64,000 bases of DNA from Metabacillus litoralis (GCF_020524045.1 NZ_JAIVKL010000004.1:62001-126000), one strand, 5' to 3'. Shown: positions 1 through 7,887, counted from the first letter of the stretch. The notes: generated by a model not told the origin, from the letters alone. Translations and numbers: made by a program.

Positions 1-1498
1 CTATTGATATTCTCTGCTTTTGTCCACCTGATAATCGAACGCCACGCTCACCAATCTCTGTGTTGTATTGATTTGGTAGAGACATAATGAATTCGTGGAT
101 ATTTGCTTGAATAGTCGCATTAATCATTTCTATATCAGTAACATGAGGCCGAGCTAATAGCAAATTATCTTTAATCGTTCCGTTAAACAAAAACGTCTCT
201 TGCGCTACTAAAGCGAAAGTACTTCTTAACTCAGAAGGGGAGAGTTTGTTTATTGGCTGATTATTCATTAAGATCTGTCCAATTTGTGGTTTCCAAAATC
301 CTTGGATTAAATGAAATAAGGTAGTTTTTCCTGCACCGCTTGGACCAACAAATGCAACTAATTTTCCTGTAGGAATGTCTAAGTTAAGATTTTTAAAAAT
401 AGTTGTATGGGAATCGTAGGAAAAAGTAACATGATCAAATGTTATTGTTTTTGGCAATTTCTCCGTTTTTTTATAAAAAGGCAAATCTTGAAATTCGGCT
501 TCGACATCTAATACGTTAGACAGTCTTTCAACAGCTGAGGCTGAGCTTTGAAAACTGCCCCAAATTCCAGCTAGTCCTGTTAATGGATTAATAAGTTGTT
601 GCATGAGAGTAACAAATGTCAGTAATGATCCAACCGTAATATGGCCATTGGATACAAAAAAGGCCCCAATACAAATGCTAGTAATATAAGAAATAGAGGA
701 TATGGCATCACCAACAACCAAAAATGTTCCTCGGAGCTTAGCGTTCTTCAACTCAATATCCAATAATTCTCTATTTAATTTTGCTAATTTTTTAGAGAAA
801 GACTTTTCAAGAACAAAGGAACGTATTACAGAAAGACCCTGAAATGTTTCGGTTAGCTGGCTGTTAATGTCACCGATTTTATTAAAAATATTCCTACTGT
901 TATTTCGAATAAGAATACCAAAGATGCCACCTATAATAATGGCAAAAGGAATGATTAATAGGCTCATAATGGATAACTGCCAGTTTATTTGTATCATATA
1001 GATGAATACAGCTATTGATACTAAAGGTAGTTGAATAAGATATATAAGGTTACTACCAATCACTCCATCAATCGAACTAATATCGTTAGTAAAATGTGTT
1101 AGTAATTCACCCGATCGTTGTTTAGATAGTTTCTTGGGAGATAACAGGAGAATTTGTTTTAAGACATGGTCTTTTAATTCTTGTCTAATATTGCTAGTGA
1201 TATAAGATTCTAGAAATGTACTAAAGAAAGTAGAAAATAAACTAATCACTAATAATATTAGTATGATTAGAATTAATGATTTTAGTGTTTCGAATTCACC
1301 TTTAACAGCAGCATCAGTAATTGCTCCAAAAAACCATGCAAACCCAATCGTAAGAAAAATTTCTACAAATAAAATAATAATGAGACCAATATAAAATTTA
1401 GTGTTTTTTAAGATATAAGGACCAACTAATTCAAAAGTCTTTCGAATTCCATCAAAATGAAATTCTTTAATAATTGAATTGACTTTATCTTTTATCAT
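1..1498 (-). CDS. ABC exporter, fused permease and ATPase (3' end cut by the window edge)
   Basis: The reading frame opens at ATG 1498 and runs off the left edge. The first ~330 residues carry hydrophobic segments typical of a type-1 exporter membrane domain. The ATPase follows, with Walker A GPSGAGKTT near residue 385 and signature LSGGQ near residue 488, where the window stops. No C39 peptidase domain precedes the membrane part, so it would export a peptide already cleaved by another enzyme. Its start overlaps the peptidase gene upstream by 14 bases, so the two are translationally coupled. I infer export of the peptide encoded at the head of this operon; the true C-terminus is not visible. 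Confidence 0.9.
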   Translation of the reverse strand, partial: MIKDKVNSIIKEFHFDGIRKTFELVGPYILKNTKFYIGLIIILFVEIFLTIGFAWFFGAITDAAVKGEFETLKSLILIILILLVISLFSTFFSTFLESYITSNIRQELKDHVLKQILLLSPKKLSKQRSGELLTHFTNDISSIDGVIGSNLIYLIQLPLVSIAVFIYMIQINWQLSIMSLLIIPFAIIIGGIFGILIRNNSRNIFNKIGDINSQLTETFQGLSVIRSFVLEKSFSKKLAKLNRELLDIELKNAKLRGTFLVVGDAISSISYITSICIGAFFVSNGHITVGSLLTFVTLMQQLINPLTGLAGIWGSFQSSASAVERLSNVLDVEAEFQDLPFYKKTEKLPKTITFDHVTFSYDSHTTIFKNLNLDIPTGKLVAFVGPSGAGKTTLFHLIQGFWKPQIGQILMNNQPINKLSPSELRSTFALVAQETFLFNGTIKDNLLLARPHVTDIEMINATIQANIHEFIMSLPNQYNTEIGERGVRLSGGQKQRISI

Positions 1499-1970
1499 AC
1501 AGATGCACCTGATCTAGATTTATTCGGATTTTTCGAGTTAAATAGTATTTAATAACCCTGGATAAAATCGGGAAAAATCTAATGGAATATCCCCATAGTT
1601 TAGAAGTTAGGTTTGATGTGTAAACTGTCTTCTTAGAATTGGTAATACTTATTAAAGAGCCGATAATTTGTTCCTTACTTATTGGTTCATCATTACTTAC
1701 ATTTGTATCTCCTTTTAAAATGAAATGTTTTTTCCCATTTGGAAATGTTTTTTCGTACAAAAATCGGTGGGCAATTAGTTGGCCGGTTGATGAATAATAT
1801 AGAAGAATGTCACCTTGTCTAACTGTCGATTCATTAAAATTAGTAAAGCGACATATGTTTCCTTTTTTTATATATGGATACATACTAATTCCGTCAGAGG
1901 GGAGGTCCATCCATCCGTATTTTTTTATTGTTGATAGCAGAAGATCTACCGTGTCTTTATCAAATTGCAT
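1485..1970 (-). CDS. S24/S26-family (signal-peptidase-like) protein of the peptide operon
   Basis: 161 residues. It shows the S26 motif pattern: GISMYP with candidate nucleophile Ser29, GDILLYY then AHRF with His68, and KGDTN with Asp88. The Ser/His layout resembles the ER/SipW type of signal peptidase rather than the Ser/Lys bacterial type. I see no strong N-terminal membrane anchor, unlike housekeeping signal peptidases. The gene overlaps the PqqD-like gene upstream by 11 bases and the exporter gene downstream by 14. Homologues of this size are known in RiPP operons. A role as leader peptidase is an inference; it could also be a degenerate non-catalytic relative. Confidence 0.75.
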   Translation of the reverse strand: MQFDKDTVDLLLSTIKKYGWMDLPSDGISMYPYIKKGNICRFTNFNESTVRQGDILLYYSSTGQLIAHRFLYEKTFPNGKKHFILKGDTNVSNDEPISKEQIIGSLISITNSKKTVYTSNLTSKLWGYSIRFFPILSRVIKYYLTRKIRINLDQVHLYDKR

Positions 1971-2226
1971 GACGAACCAATCCGAAATTTATTAGTTCGC
2001 TAATAAAATCTTCAATATCATTAGAAAGAGTGCTATTTTTAATTTGATAATGAATTTCTACTAATTGTGTAATTGATTGAATAGATTGAGGGTTTTCAAG
2101 TAAAGACCAGCAATAACCACCAATCCCATTTAGCTTCGTAACTGTGAATTTATCCGTATTCATCACAATCCATTCTTCGTCTAGTTGAACAGTTTCATAT
2201 TCCCTTTCTTTTATATATAAATTCAT
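1960..2226 (-). CDS. PqqD-like peptide-binding chaperone (RRE-type)
   Basis: 88 residues from ATG 2226, whose A overlaps the stop codon of the kinase-like gene (TAATG). That coupling is why I reject the longer TTG start at 2244. The pattern MNTDKFTVTKLNGIGGYCW, then a helical C-terminus ending ISELINFGLV, matches the winged-helix PqqD fold. This fold binds leader peptides of ribosomally made modified peptides (RiPPs) and hands them to modifying enzymes. Adjacent kinase-like, peptidase and exporter genes support this. It probably recognises the leader of the small peptide encoded at 3071-3262. Confidence 0.8.
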   Translation of the reverse strand: MNLYIKEREYETVQLDEEWIVMNTDKFTVTKLNGIGGYCWSLLENPQSIQSITQLVEIHYQIKNSTLSNDIEDFISELINFGLVRHAI

Positions 2227-3008
2227 TATGAAATCAACTCCCAAAAAGTATTGTTTTTCTGAAAATGCAGACTATACATTGGAACTTTTCGTGTTAGTAT
2301 ACTTAATAACATTAAAATTGTTTGCACTTCTTCTTTATTTGAAGTCCAGAAGAAGACTTTATCCAATAGTAAAAGAAATCCATCAGATTTAGTTAATTTG
2401 TTCCTCTTATTTACTGGTGATTGATTAAGTAAATCGATGCTTTTTAATGAATATGTATTTTGATTATGAGTACTATTTAACTCACTGCGAAAAGGAGAAT
2501 CAAAAACAGTAATGTCATCTTCTGTAATTCTAATAAGAGTCGCTTCATCTGATAAAAGTTCTCGAGGTTGTGATAAGCGAGCTGCTGTTGATTTACCTGC
2601 ACCTGATTGACCTGAAAAAACACAAGCTCCATTATTGTCAATAACACATGAAGAGTGTAGAAGAATACCCCAATTATGATGAACAATAAATGAACTATAT
2701 AAATTCATTAAAGCATGTTTAAATGCTAATTCGTTATGTACAAACATCTTACAAACTTCATAGTCATTATCAACTTCAATTAAGTAGTCAGCTCTTTTGA
2801 AGAGTGTCATTGAATCAGATTTAGATATTTCTACCTCATAGTTTAGGAATGATTTTCCATAGTTAGAATGAAGACTAATTTTTATATCAGGTATTTTATC
2901 ATCAGACTCGAGTGGTTTAAATTGACTTAGTAATTTTTCCTCTAAATCGTTTGTTGTAAACCAAAATTCAAATACATGCTCTCCAATAATCGTACGAAAG
3001 GTACTCAT
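2226..3008 (-). CDS. HPr-kinase-like protein of a RiPP operon
   Basis: 260 residues from ATG 3008, chosen because AGGAGG lies 6 bases ahead; an in-frame ATG ten codons upstream (3038) lacks one. A P-loop GQSGAGKS lies at residues 133-140, followed by LLSDEATLI, as in the HprK C-terminal kinase fold. The N-terminal half has no HPr-kinase sensor domain that I recognise. In lasso-peptide operons of the paeninodin/pseudomycoidin type, related kinases phosphorylate the precursor C-terminus. In this operon the precursor ends in ...NKFI with no terminal Ser/Thr, so its target is unclear. It is not the housekeeping HprK of carbon catabolite repression. Confidence 0.78.
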   Translation of the reverse strand: MSTFRTIIGEHVFEFWFTTNDLEEKLLSQFKPLESDDKIPDIKISLHSNYGKSFLNYEVEISKSDSMTLFKRADYLIEVDNDYEVCKMFVHNELAFKHALMNLYSSFIVHHNWGILLHSSCVIDNNGACVFSGQSGAGKSTAARLSQPRELLSDEATLIRITEDDITVFDSPFRSELNSTHNQNTYSLKSIDLLNQSPVNKRNKLTKSDGFLLLLDKVFFWTSNKEEVQTILMLLSILTRKVPMYSLHFQKNNTFWELIS

Positions 3009-3070
3009 TCTTATCCTCCTCTTTAAAATAAAAGACATAGGTTAACAAAAAGTTAACCTATTGTCATAAT

Positions 3071-3262
3071 TTAAATGAATTTGTTACCTTTTGTACCTAT
3101 AAAGCCCACTCCATTGGCTTTCCCACATCCTTTAGAATTACCTCTATCAGATTGTGTTTTAGGATTATGGCCTTTTCCTGGATTACAACTCTGAGCAGTT
3201 TCAAAAATAATCATTTGATGATCTAACACTAATGGACGATTTTCTTTTAAAGTAGTTGACAA
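3071..3262 (-). CDS. Candidate RiPP precursor peptide
   Basis: 63 residues starting at TTG 3262, placed 5 bases after GAGGTGA; the upstream GTG at 3271 lies inside that ribosome binding site. Residues 1-24 look like a leader (RPLVLDHQ near residues 9-16). Residues 25-63 are rich in Gly, Asn and Lys with Cys26 and Cys46 and end ...GTKGNKFI. It is the first gene of a tight operon with a kinase-like, PqqD-like, peptidase and exporter gene, which is the main evidence for a modified, secreted peptide. I do not see the Thr(-2) plus Asp/Glu at core 7-9 pattern of a lasso peptide, and no cyclase lies inside the window. Class unknown. Confidence 0.6.
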   Translation of the reverse strand: MSTTLKENRPLVLDHQMIIFETAQSCNPGKGHNPKTQSDRGNSKGCGKANGVGFIGTKGNKFI

Positions 3263-3285
3263 ATTCTTCACCTCTTACAATAATA

Positions 3286-3301
3286 TTCTTTATAAAGAAC
3301 A
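3286..3301. promoter_or_regulatory. SinR-type operator palindrome in the leader of the peptide operon
   Basis: ATTCTTTATAAAGAAC is a 16-base inverted repeat made of two halves matching the SinR consensus GTTCTYT (one exactly, one with a single change). It lies between the predicted transcription start and the ribosome binding site of the precursor gene. A further GTTCTTT match on the same strand is at 3440-3446. The sinR gene is 250 bases away. Binding is inferred from motif only. Confidence 0.5.
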
Positions 3302-3352
3302 AAGTGAGTAGAAATAGCTACTCAATATAGTGAATTTGCACTGTGTTGTTCT

Positions 3353-3426
3353 CAATATAATTATATCTCTTAGAGAAAAGAATGAAAAGTATATTATTTC
3401 GACAAGAAACATTCATTATCGACAAA
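3353..3426 (-). promoter_or_regulatory. Predicted promoter of the peptide operon with two Spo0A-like boxes
   Basis: Read leftward: -35-like TTTTCA at 3388-3383, a 17-base spacer, TATAAT at 3365-3360, start near 3353. Two Spo0A-box-like sites in the same orientation lie upstream, TTGTCGAAA (3405-3397) and TTTGTCGAT (3426-3418), exactly 21 bases apart. The nearer box falls about 44-52 bases ahead of the predicted start, the same geometry as at sinI. Motif-based prediction. Confidence 0.5.
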
Positions 3427-3491
3427 ATAAAGTCGTTAAAAAGAACGAAAATGTTCGAGAGATGATTCAATAAAACGAACATTCACATAAC

Positions 3492-3535
3492 AAAAAAAGC
3501 ACAATCAGCAGCCCTCACCAGCCACCAATTATGCT
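3492..3535 (-). terminator. Probable terminator of sinI-sinR
   Basis: On the minus strand AGCATAAT pairs with ATTGTGCT (one mismatch) around a long loop and is followed by a run of seven T. It begins 8 bases after the sinR stop and separates sinIR from the peptide operon. Confidence 0.6.
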
Positions 3536-3542
3536 CTTATTA

Positions 3543-3878
3543 TCATTTATCATTATCATTCTGTAGTCGCCATTTATTAAACTCTAAAAATTCTTTGAAC
3601 TGCTCCTTAGATACCCCAGATTTCATGGCATCCTGTACGAGCTTTGTCCATTCGTAGTCAAGCTCTTTAGGATCTAATTCATTTTGTTCATTTAGAAGGG
3701 TATTAACAGATACACCTAGTACGGTTGAAACTTTTTCTAAAAATTGTACAGAAGGATTTGACTGGAGATTGCGTTCAATCGAACTTAAGTATGATTTTGC
3801 AACTCCTGCTCGTTCTGCTAGTTCGGATAGAGATAAATTTTTTTGAGTTCTGTATTTTTTAATTCGTGGACCAATCAC
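3543..3878 (-). CDS. sinR: SinR, master regulator of biofilm genes
   Basis: 111 residues, the same size as B. subtilis SinR. The N-terminal Xre-type helix-turn-helix (LSLSELAERAGVAKSYLSSIER, residues ~15-37) binds DNA. The C-terminal part (LDPKELDYEWTKLVQDAM, then SKEQFKEFLEFNKW) is the helical hook that makes SinR tetramers and pairs with SinI. Start is GTG 3878 behind AAGGAAGGTGA. It lies 114 bases downstream of sinI on the same strand. In B. subtilis it represses matrix operons and is antagonised by SinI. The neighbouring peptide operon carries a SinR-like operator and may be a local target. Confidence 0.93.
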   Translation of the reverse strand: MIGPRIKKYRTQKNLSLSELAERAGVAKSYLSSIERNLQSNPSVQFLEKVSTVLGVSVNTLLNEQNELDPKELDYEWTKLVQDAMKSGVSKEQFKEFLEFNKWRLQNDNDK

Positions 3879-3992
3879 GTCAAGTCACCTTCCTTTAATA
3901 GCATGATTATAACATATAAAGAAGGTTTTGTTTTATATGAAGAACAATTTTTGAAAAAAATTTCAAGCTTAATAAACGATCAAAAATGATTT

Positions 3993-4145
3993 TTAAATTG
4001 TTTGTACATTCGGTCTTTTGTTTTTGAAAAAGTCCTGTATTTCATCCACACTAATCCCAACCTCAAGAGCTTCTAGAATTAATTCTACCCATTCTTGATC
4101 CAATTCACCATCATACATTATTTTATCAACAATTTTGCTATTCAA
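3993..4145 (-). CDS. sinI: SinI, antagonist of SinR
   Basis: A 50-residue gene starting at TTG 4145 behind AGGAGGG with 7-base spacing. Its core, LDQEWVELILEALEVGISV then DEIQDFFKNKRP, matches the SinI family (compare LDEEWVELMVEA in B. subtilis) and mirrors the SinR C-terminus YEWTKLVQDAMKSGVSKEQ. SinI forms a heterodimer with SinR through these helices and frees SinR from DNA. It is the first gene of sinI-sinR. Upstream lie a c-di-GMP-type riboswitch and Spo0A-like boxes. The N-terminus is slightly shorter than in B. subtilis. Confidence 0.92.
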   Translation of the reverse strand: MNSKIVDKIMYDGELDQEWVELILEALEVGISVDEIQDFFKNKRPNVQTI

Positions 4146-4179
4146 CTTTTTACCCTCCTAAAATACTTCGCCTGTATTT

Positions 4180-4272
4180 CAGGCAGCCCAGCCATCATAA
4201 TTCACTTTTTTTTATCTGAACGGAAGACCTGTGACTTTGCGTCCCTATTTTTCAATAGGTTTGCCCTTGAAC
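4180..4272 (-). promoter_or_regulatory. c-di-GMP-I (GEMM-I) riboswitch in the sinI leader
   Basis: On the minus strand the conserved GEMM-I blocks occur in order. AGGGCAAACC (4267-4258) is followed by the stem CCTATT/AATAGG around a GAAA-type loop, then GGGACGCAAAG (4245-4235) with CACAGGTCTT. A variable arm of A-rich sequence follows, then ATGGCTGGGCTGCC (4195-4182). This matches the family known to bind cyclic di-GMP. Between the aptamer and the AGGAGGG of sinI two mutually exclusive hairpins can form, GCCTG/CAGGC and AAATAC/GTATTT, the latter abutting the ribosome binding site. That suggests control of sinI translation; the sense of control cannot be told from sequence. Confidence 0.87.
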
Positions 4273-4341
4273 TGATTAAATTGTCCTGATTATGAATCTG
4301 GTTTATTACCTTAGTCTCTCTTATATGTATATCTATATCAC

Positions 4342-4393
4342 TAATCTTATTATAAAAAGGAATTTTTAGTAAGTGTGCTGTTTTATGTCGACA
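4342..4393 (-). promoter_or_regulatory. Predicted sinI promoter with Spo0A-like box
   Basis: Leftward TATAAT at 4354-4349 has no good -35, as is common for activator-dependent promoters. The palindrome TGTCGACA at 4386-4393 resembles a Spo0A box and lies about 44-51 bases ahead of the inferred start near 4342. In B. subtilis sinI is activated by phosphorylated Spo0A. Confidence 0.5.
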
Positions 4394-4741
4394 GCAAAAA
4401 AATTTAATGAGAATTGTAAATTTTTACATGGTTGTAACATTGAGTGGGTCTTTAGGTGTGTTTTTGACACAAAAATAGTCATTTCTTAACCATTTTCTTT
4501 AACTAAATTTTAAGTAAGCTTTAACTACGAAAATTCAATTTTGTCGAATAATTTTTAAATTTTACATATTTTGTAGAAATATTTTAAATAGTATAAAGAA
4601 ACAGTGATTATTTATGTTTTATATATGTAGGAAATATTTTTATAAAGAGGGATTAATGGATTTTGTGGATGTTGTCTTTATTTTTTCATAGATACGATAG
4701 GAGGGGGAAGAACCCACCTATCATTGATAAAATAAAAATAG
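4394..4741. other. Gap between sinI and yqhG
   Basis: No gene seen. A consensus Spo0A box TTTGTCGAA lies at 4540-4548. A G/C hairpin (GATAGG...CCTATC, 4696-4722) follows yqhG but has no T-run on either strand, so I do not call it a terminator. Confidence 0.4.
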
Positions 4742-5539
4742 CTACCTAAAAATAGCTTGAGGAGTCAAATAGAAAATCCCACCATTTTGAATAGATACAT
4801 TAATTTGTGGTTCATAAAGTTCTTTTAGTGCTTCTTTTTCTAAGTGATAACAGTCTGGCTTTTCTTCAAGCTCTTCATAGAAGTGATTCAATAGCTTTTC
4901 ATCTGCTTGCCATCTTTCTCTAGCAGAATCTGCCCATGATGTATTTTGCTGATTGATTTCCTGCATGATAAATTGCTCTATTCTTTTTATACCGCTTTGC
5001 GGTTTAATTAGTGGTGTCATTGTAAAGCAAAGATCTGGTATTTTAGGTGTTAGCTCTAAGTTTTCTAGTTTTTCTTGAAAGTTCTCTACTAGTGTTCCAC
5101 TAACAAGATGTAAGCCGATTGAATAGAGTTGATCTTTTTTCATATCGCATTGGTAAGAAACCATAATATTCACACCAAGCCATGGGTGAAGGGGGACATT
5201 TCCACCAGTTGTTGTAGCTTGTTCAAATAATCTTATGTAGCTTCCTAGACCTGTTGTGGAGCGGAATATTTGATGAAGGCGAGGTGCACCAAAATGCATA
5301 ACCTCACCTTTTAGATCTTTTGGTGCAGAATGTTGATCGGTTATTAATGTTAATTTCATAGGGTTAGGCACACCATTTGTTTTTTCGAGATAGTGCCAAT
5401 AAAAAGGGCGGTTCATCAATTCTTTATCCATATCGATTGTTAATTGAACGGTCAGATATCCTGGTTCATTTTCAACAATGTCACACGAGTTTGCGATGAA
5501 GAAGCTTTCTAAATAATGATGAATTTTTTCCTGTTGCAT
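4742..5539 (-). CDS. yqhG: YqhG family protein of unknown function
   Basis: 265 residues from ATG 5539, preferred over an ATG 17 codons upstream because AGGTGG sits 6 bases ahead. Sequence and position after yqhH match B. subtilis YqhG. It has no signal peptide or membrane segment and no catalytic motif that I recognise; the C-terminus ends YLTPQAIFR. It follows the yqhH helicase gene by 68 bases on the same strand, and the pair is conserved together, suggesting a shared role. Function unknown. Confidence 0.85.
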   Translation of the reverse strand: MQQEKIHHYLESFFIANSCDIVENEPGYLTVQLTIDMDKELMNRPFYWHYLEKTNGVPNPMKLTLITDQHSAPKDLKGEVMHFGAPRLHQIFRSTTGLGSYIRLFEQATTTGGNVPLHPWLGVNIMVSYQCDMKKDQLYSIGLHLVSGTLVENFQEKLENLELTPKIPDLCFTMTPLIKPQSGIKRIEQFIMQEINQQNTSWADSARERWQADEKLLNHFYEELEEKPDCYHLEKEALKELYEPQINVSIQNGGIFYLTPQAIFR

Positions 5540-5607
5540 GGTTTGCCACCTTTCATATGTAATCTTCTTTCTACTATATAAAATGTACAACCTTTAGCAT
5601 AGGAAGC

Positions 5608-7293
5608 TTAATTGTTGCCACTTGCTGCTTTTCTTTGCTCTTGTGAGTGCTGAGCGTAATCCAAAATTGATGTTAAATTCTCCATTTTTATTTTCATTTC
5701 ACCATCACTTTTGGAATTGTACATAATATCTTGAATCGTCTCGTCGAAATTTTTGATTTCGAGCTTGGTCAAAATTTCATCAAGATTACCTATTACTTTT
5801 TCAAATAAATTAATTTTTTCATAAAGTAGTTTTAAAATATGTTCTTCAACCGTGTTTCTTGTGGCCATATTGTATATATGAACGTCGTGTTCTTGACCGA
5901 GTCGATGGATACGGCCGATGCGTTGTTCTAGTCTCATTGGATTCCATGGTAAATCATAATTAATAATGTTATGGCAAAATTGTAGGTTAATCCCTTCACC
6001 ACCAGCTTCAGTTGCAATTAATACTTGAACACGGTTTTTAAATAGTTCCTTCATCCAATCCTTTTTACCACGCTTAAATCCTCCACGGAATGGAACAGAG
6101 GTGATCCCGTTTTGTTGAAGAAACCATTGTAAGTAAAACTGAGTTGCACGATATTCTGTGAAAATAATTACTTTATCATCTATTTCTTTAATTAAATCTA
6201 CCACTTTAAGAGCCTTTGAATTTTGAGTAACACCGTCGATTGCTATCATAATGTCTTTAATCACATTGTTAGGTAACACTCTTTCTTCTTCTTCAGGTTT
6301 GTCGAGCATTTTCTTTAATGTCATATAAACAGCTTCTCGACTACTACATGCTTCCCTTTGGAGAGTCATGATTGAAAACGTATTTGCTGCATAATCAGAA
6401 AGAGATTTTAGCTGTGTTATCGTGTTATATAAATGTTGTTCTGTTTCTGAAAAATCGATGGCTACTGTTTCAACATGGCGTTTTGGCCAATCAATGCCAG
6501 TATCACCTCTACGATTTCGAATCATCACTTTATTCACAAGTTCCTTTAAATGCTCATGATCATCTAATGAGCGTTCTTTAGCAGAAAAGACCTCTGTAAA
6601 GTGAGATTCATTTCCTAGATGACCTGGCTTAAGTAATGAAACAAGGTTAAATATTTCTTCAACTCTGTTTTGAACAGGAGTAGCTGTTAATAGTAAACAA
6701 TATTTCTTTTTTAGATTTTGCACGAATTCATAGTTTTTGGTTTTATTATTTTTAAGCTTATGCGCTTCATCGATAATCACTAAGTCATAGGGTTGGTTAT
6801 AAACAATATCACGATGAGGGTTTCTTTTTGCTGTATCTATAGAAGAGACAACAACATCACAAGCTTCCCATACATAACTTTTCTTTTGCTCAACTGCGGG
6901 AATAAAGAATTTTTCGTTTAATTCTCGTGCCCATTGTGAGACAAGAGAAGCTGGTACTAAAATGAGTACTTTCTTTACAAGTCCACGAATCATATATTCT
7001 TTTAAAATTAATCCAGCTTCGATCGTTTTTCCTAAACCAACTTCGTCAGCTAAAATCGCTTTTCCATTCATTTTTTCAACAACACGCTGTGCCACTTCCA
7101 ATTGATGTGGAAGTGGAGTGAAATGTGGTAAATGGTTAGGGGCCTGTAACCCTTCAAAAGTTGATACAGCTGTATGTTGTTGTACCTCATAAGCAAGCTT
7201 GTATAACTCCCAGTTTGCCCAAGGTCCGTCATTTTCAAGTTTTTCAAAAAAACCTTCCTGCCAGGAAGAATCGAAATTTGTCTTGATATTCAT
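5608..7293 (-). CDS. yqhH: SNF2-family helicase YqhH
   Basis: 561 residues. Motif I DEVGLGKTIEAG (~83-94), motif II DEAH (~174), motif III LLTATP (~202) and C-terminal motifs (GGEGINLQ, then QRIGRIHRLGQ) are those of a SWI2/SNF2 ATPase of the RapA/HepA type. Such proteins translocate on double-stranded DNA and remodel DNA-protein complexes. The protein stops soon after the helicase core and carries no nuclease domain. It leads the yqhH-yqhG pair and is divergent from the glycine-cleavage operon. The specific role in Bacillus is not established to my knowledge. Confidence 0.9.
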   Translation of the reverse strand: MNIKTNFDSSWQEGFFEKLENDGPWANWELYKLAYEVQQHTAVSTFEGLQAPNHLPHFTPLPHQLEVAQRVVEKMNGKAILADEVGLGKTIEAGLILKEYMIRGLVKKVLILVPASLVSQWARELNEKFFIPAVEQKKSYVWEACDVVVSSIDTAKRNPHRDIVYNQPYDLVIIDEAHKLKNNKTKNYEFVQNLKKKYCLLLTATPVQNRVEEIFNLVSLLKPGHLGNESHFTEVFSAKERSLDDHEHLKELVNKVMIRNRRGDTGIDWPKRHVETVAIDFSETEQHLYNTITQLKSLSDYAANTFSIMTLQREACSSREAVYMTLKKMLDKPEEEERVLPNNVIKDIMIAIDGVTQNSKALKVVDLIKEIDDKVIIFTEYRATQFYLQWFLQQNGITSVPFRGGFKRGKKDWMKELFKNRVQVLIATEAGGEGINLQFCHNIINYDLPWNPMRLEQRIGRIHRLGQEHDVHIYNMATRNTVEEHILKLLYEKINLFEKVIGNLDEILTKLEIKNFDETIQDIMYNSKSDGEMKIKMENLTSILDYAQHSQEQRKAASGNN

Positions 7294-7609
7294 AGAAAGA
7301 CAGTCCTTTCTTCGTTTACTGCATTTTAATAATGTTCACTATTTTCTGCTTAAATGTATTAATTATATTAATAATTAACCTATTATGGACAAAACACGAA
7401 CATTAGATAAGAAAAAAACTTTTTCATTAAGAAAAAATTGATTGCTGAAAGCATGTGATCATGGTAGTATGTAAAATAAGAAAGTTCTTAATTTGCTTAT
7501 CATTCTGTAAGCTTAGCGCTTTCAATCTTCTTGTATTTTAAAATGTTAAAAATGTCAAAATGTCGTAATAATTAGTTTTAGTAGTATAACCAACTTTGTA
7601 ACTAAATAT
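7294..7609. other. Divergent intergenic region, yqhH / gcvT leader
   Basis: AT-rich region with the yqhH ribosome binding site (AAAGGA) at its left edge and presumably the promoter of the glycine riboswitch transcript at the right. I see no gene and no clear repeat. Confidence 0.4.
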
Positions 7610-7839
7610 GTGCGGGTGAGAATAAGGGGAGAGACTATAGGTATTATGTATAGCGCCGAAGGAGCAAGCAGCTGTGAATCTCTCAGGCAAAAAGACTCTT
7701 ATTTGACGCAGCTCTGGAGAGTGTTTGCGTATCGTGCAAACTACCAAAGGGGAAAGCCTTATGGAAAATGCTAATTTCAAACTTTTTAGGTTTGGATTAG
7801 TAAGAACATTCATACATAGGGTAAACTTTCAGGTGAAAA
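7610..7839 (+). promoter_or_regulatory. Tandem glycine riboswitch
   Basis: Two glycine aptamers lie in series. The first has GGGGAGAG (7626), GCCGAAGGAGCAA (7652-7664) and CTCTCAGGCAAAAAGAC near 7680. The second has CTGGAGAGTG (7713), ACCAAAGGGGAAAGCC (7742-7757) and, after an enlarged side stem (TTTTTAGGTTTGG region), AACTTTCAGGTGAAAAGGACAG. It precedes the glycine-cleavage operon. In this family glycine binding stops formation of the downstream terminator and switches the operon on. Confidence 0.93.
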
Positions 7840-7887
7840 GGACAGGGACTTCCATTAAATTTATGGGAGTACTATGTCCTTTTTTTG
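7840..7887 (+). terminator. Riboswitch-controlled terminator
   Basis: GGACAGGGACT pairs with AGTACTATGTCC around an AT-rich loop and is followed by seven T. The 5' arm overlaps the closing GGACAG of the second glycine aptamer, which is the expected switching arrangement. Confidence 0.85.

Noticed and set aside
3071-3262. Lasso peptide precursor
   Set aside because: No Thr at the penultimate leader position followed by a core with Asp/Glu at 7-9, and no cyclase gene visible; kept as RiPP of unknown class.
4696-4722. Terminator downstream of yqhG
   Set aside because: A GATAGG/CCTATC hairpin exists but neither strand has the T-run needed.
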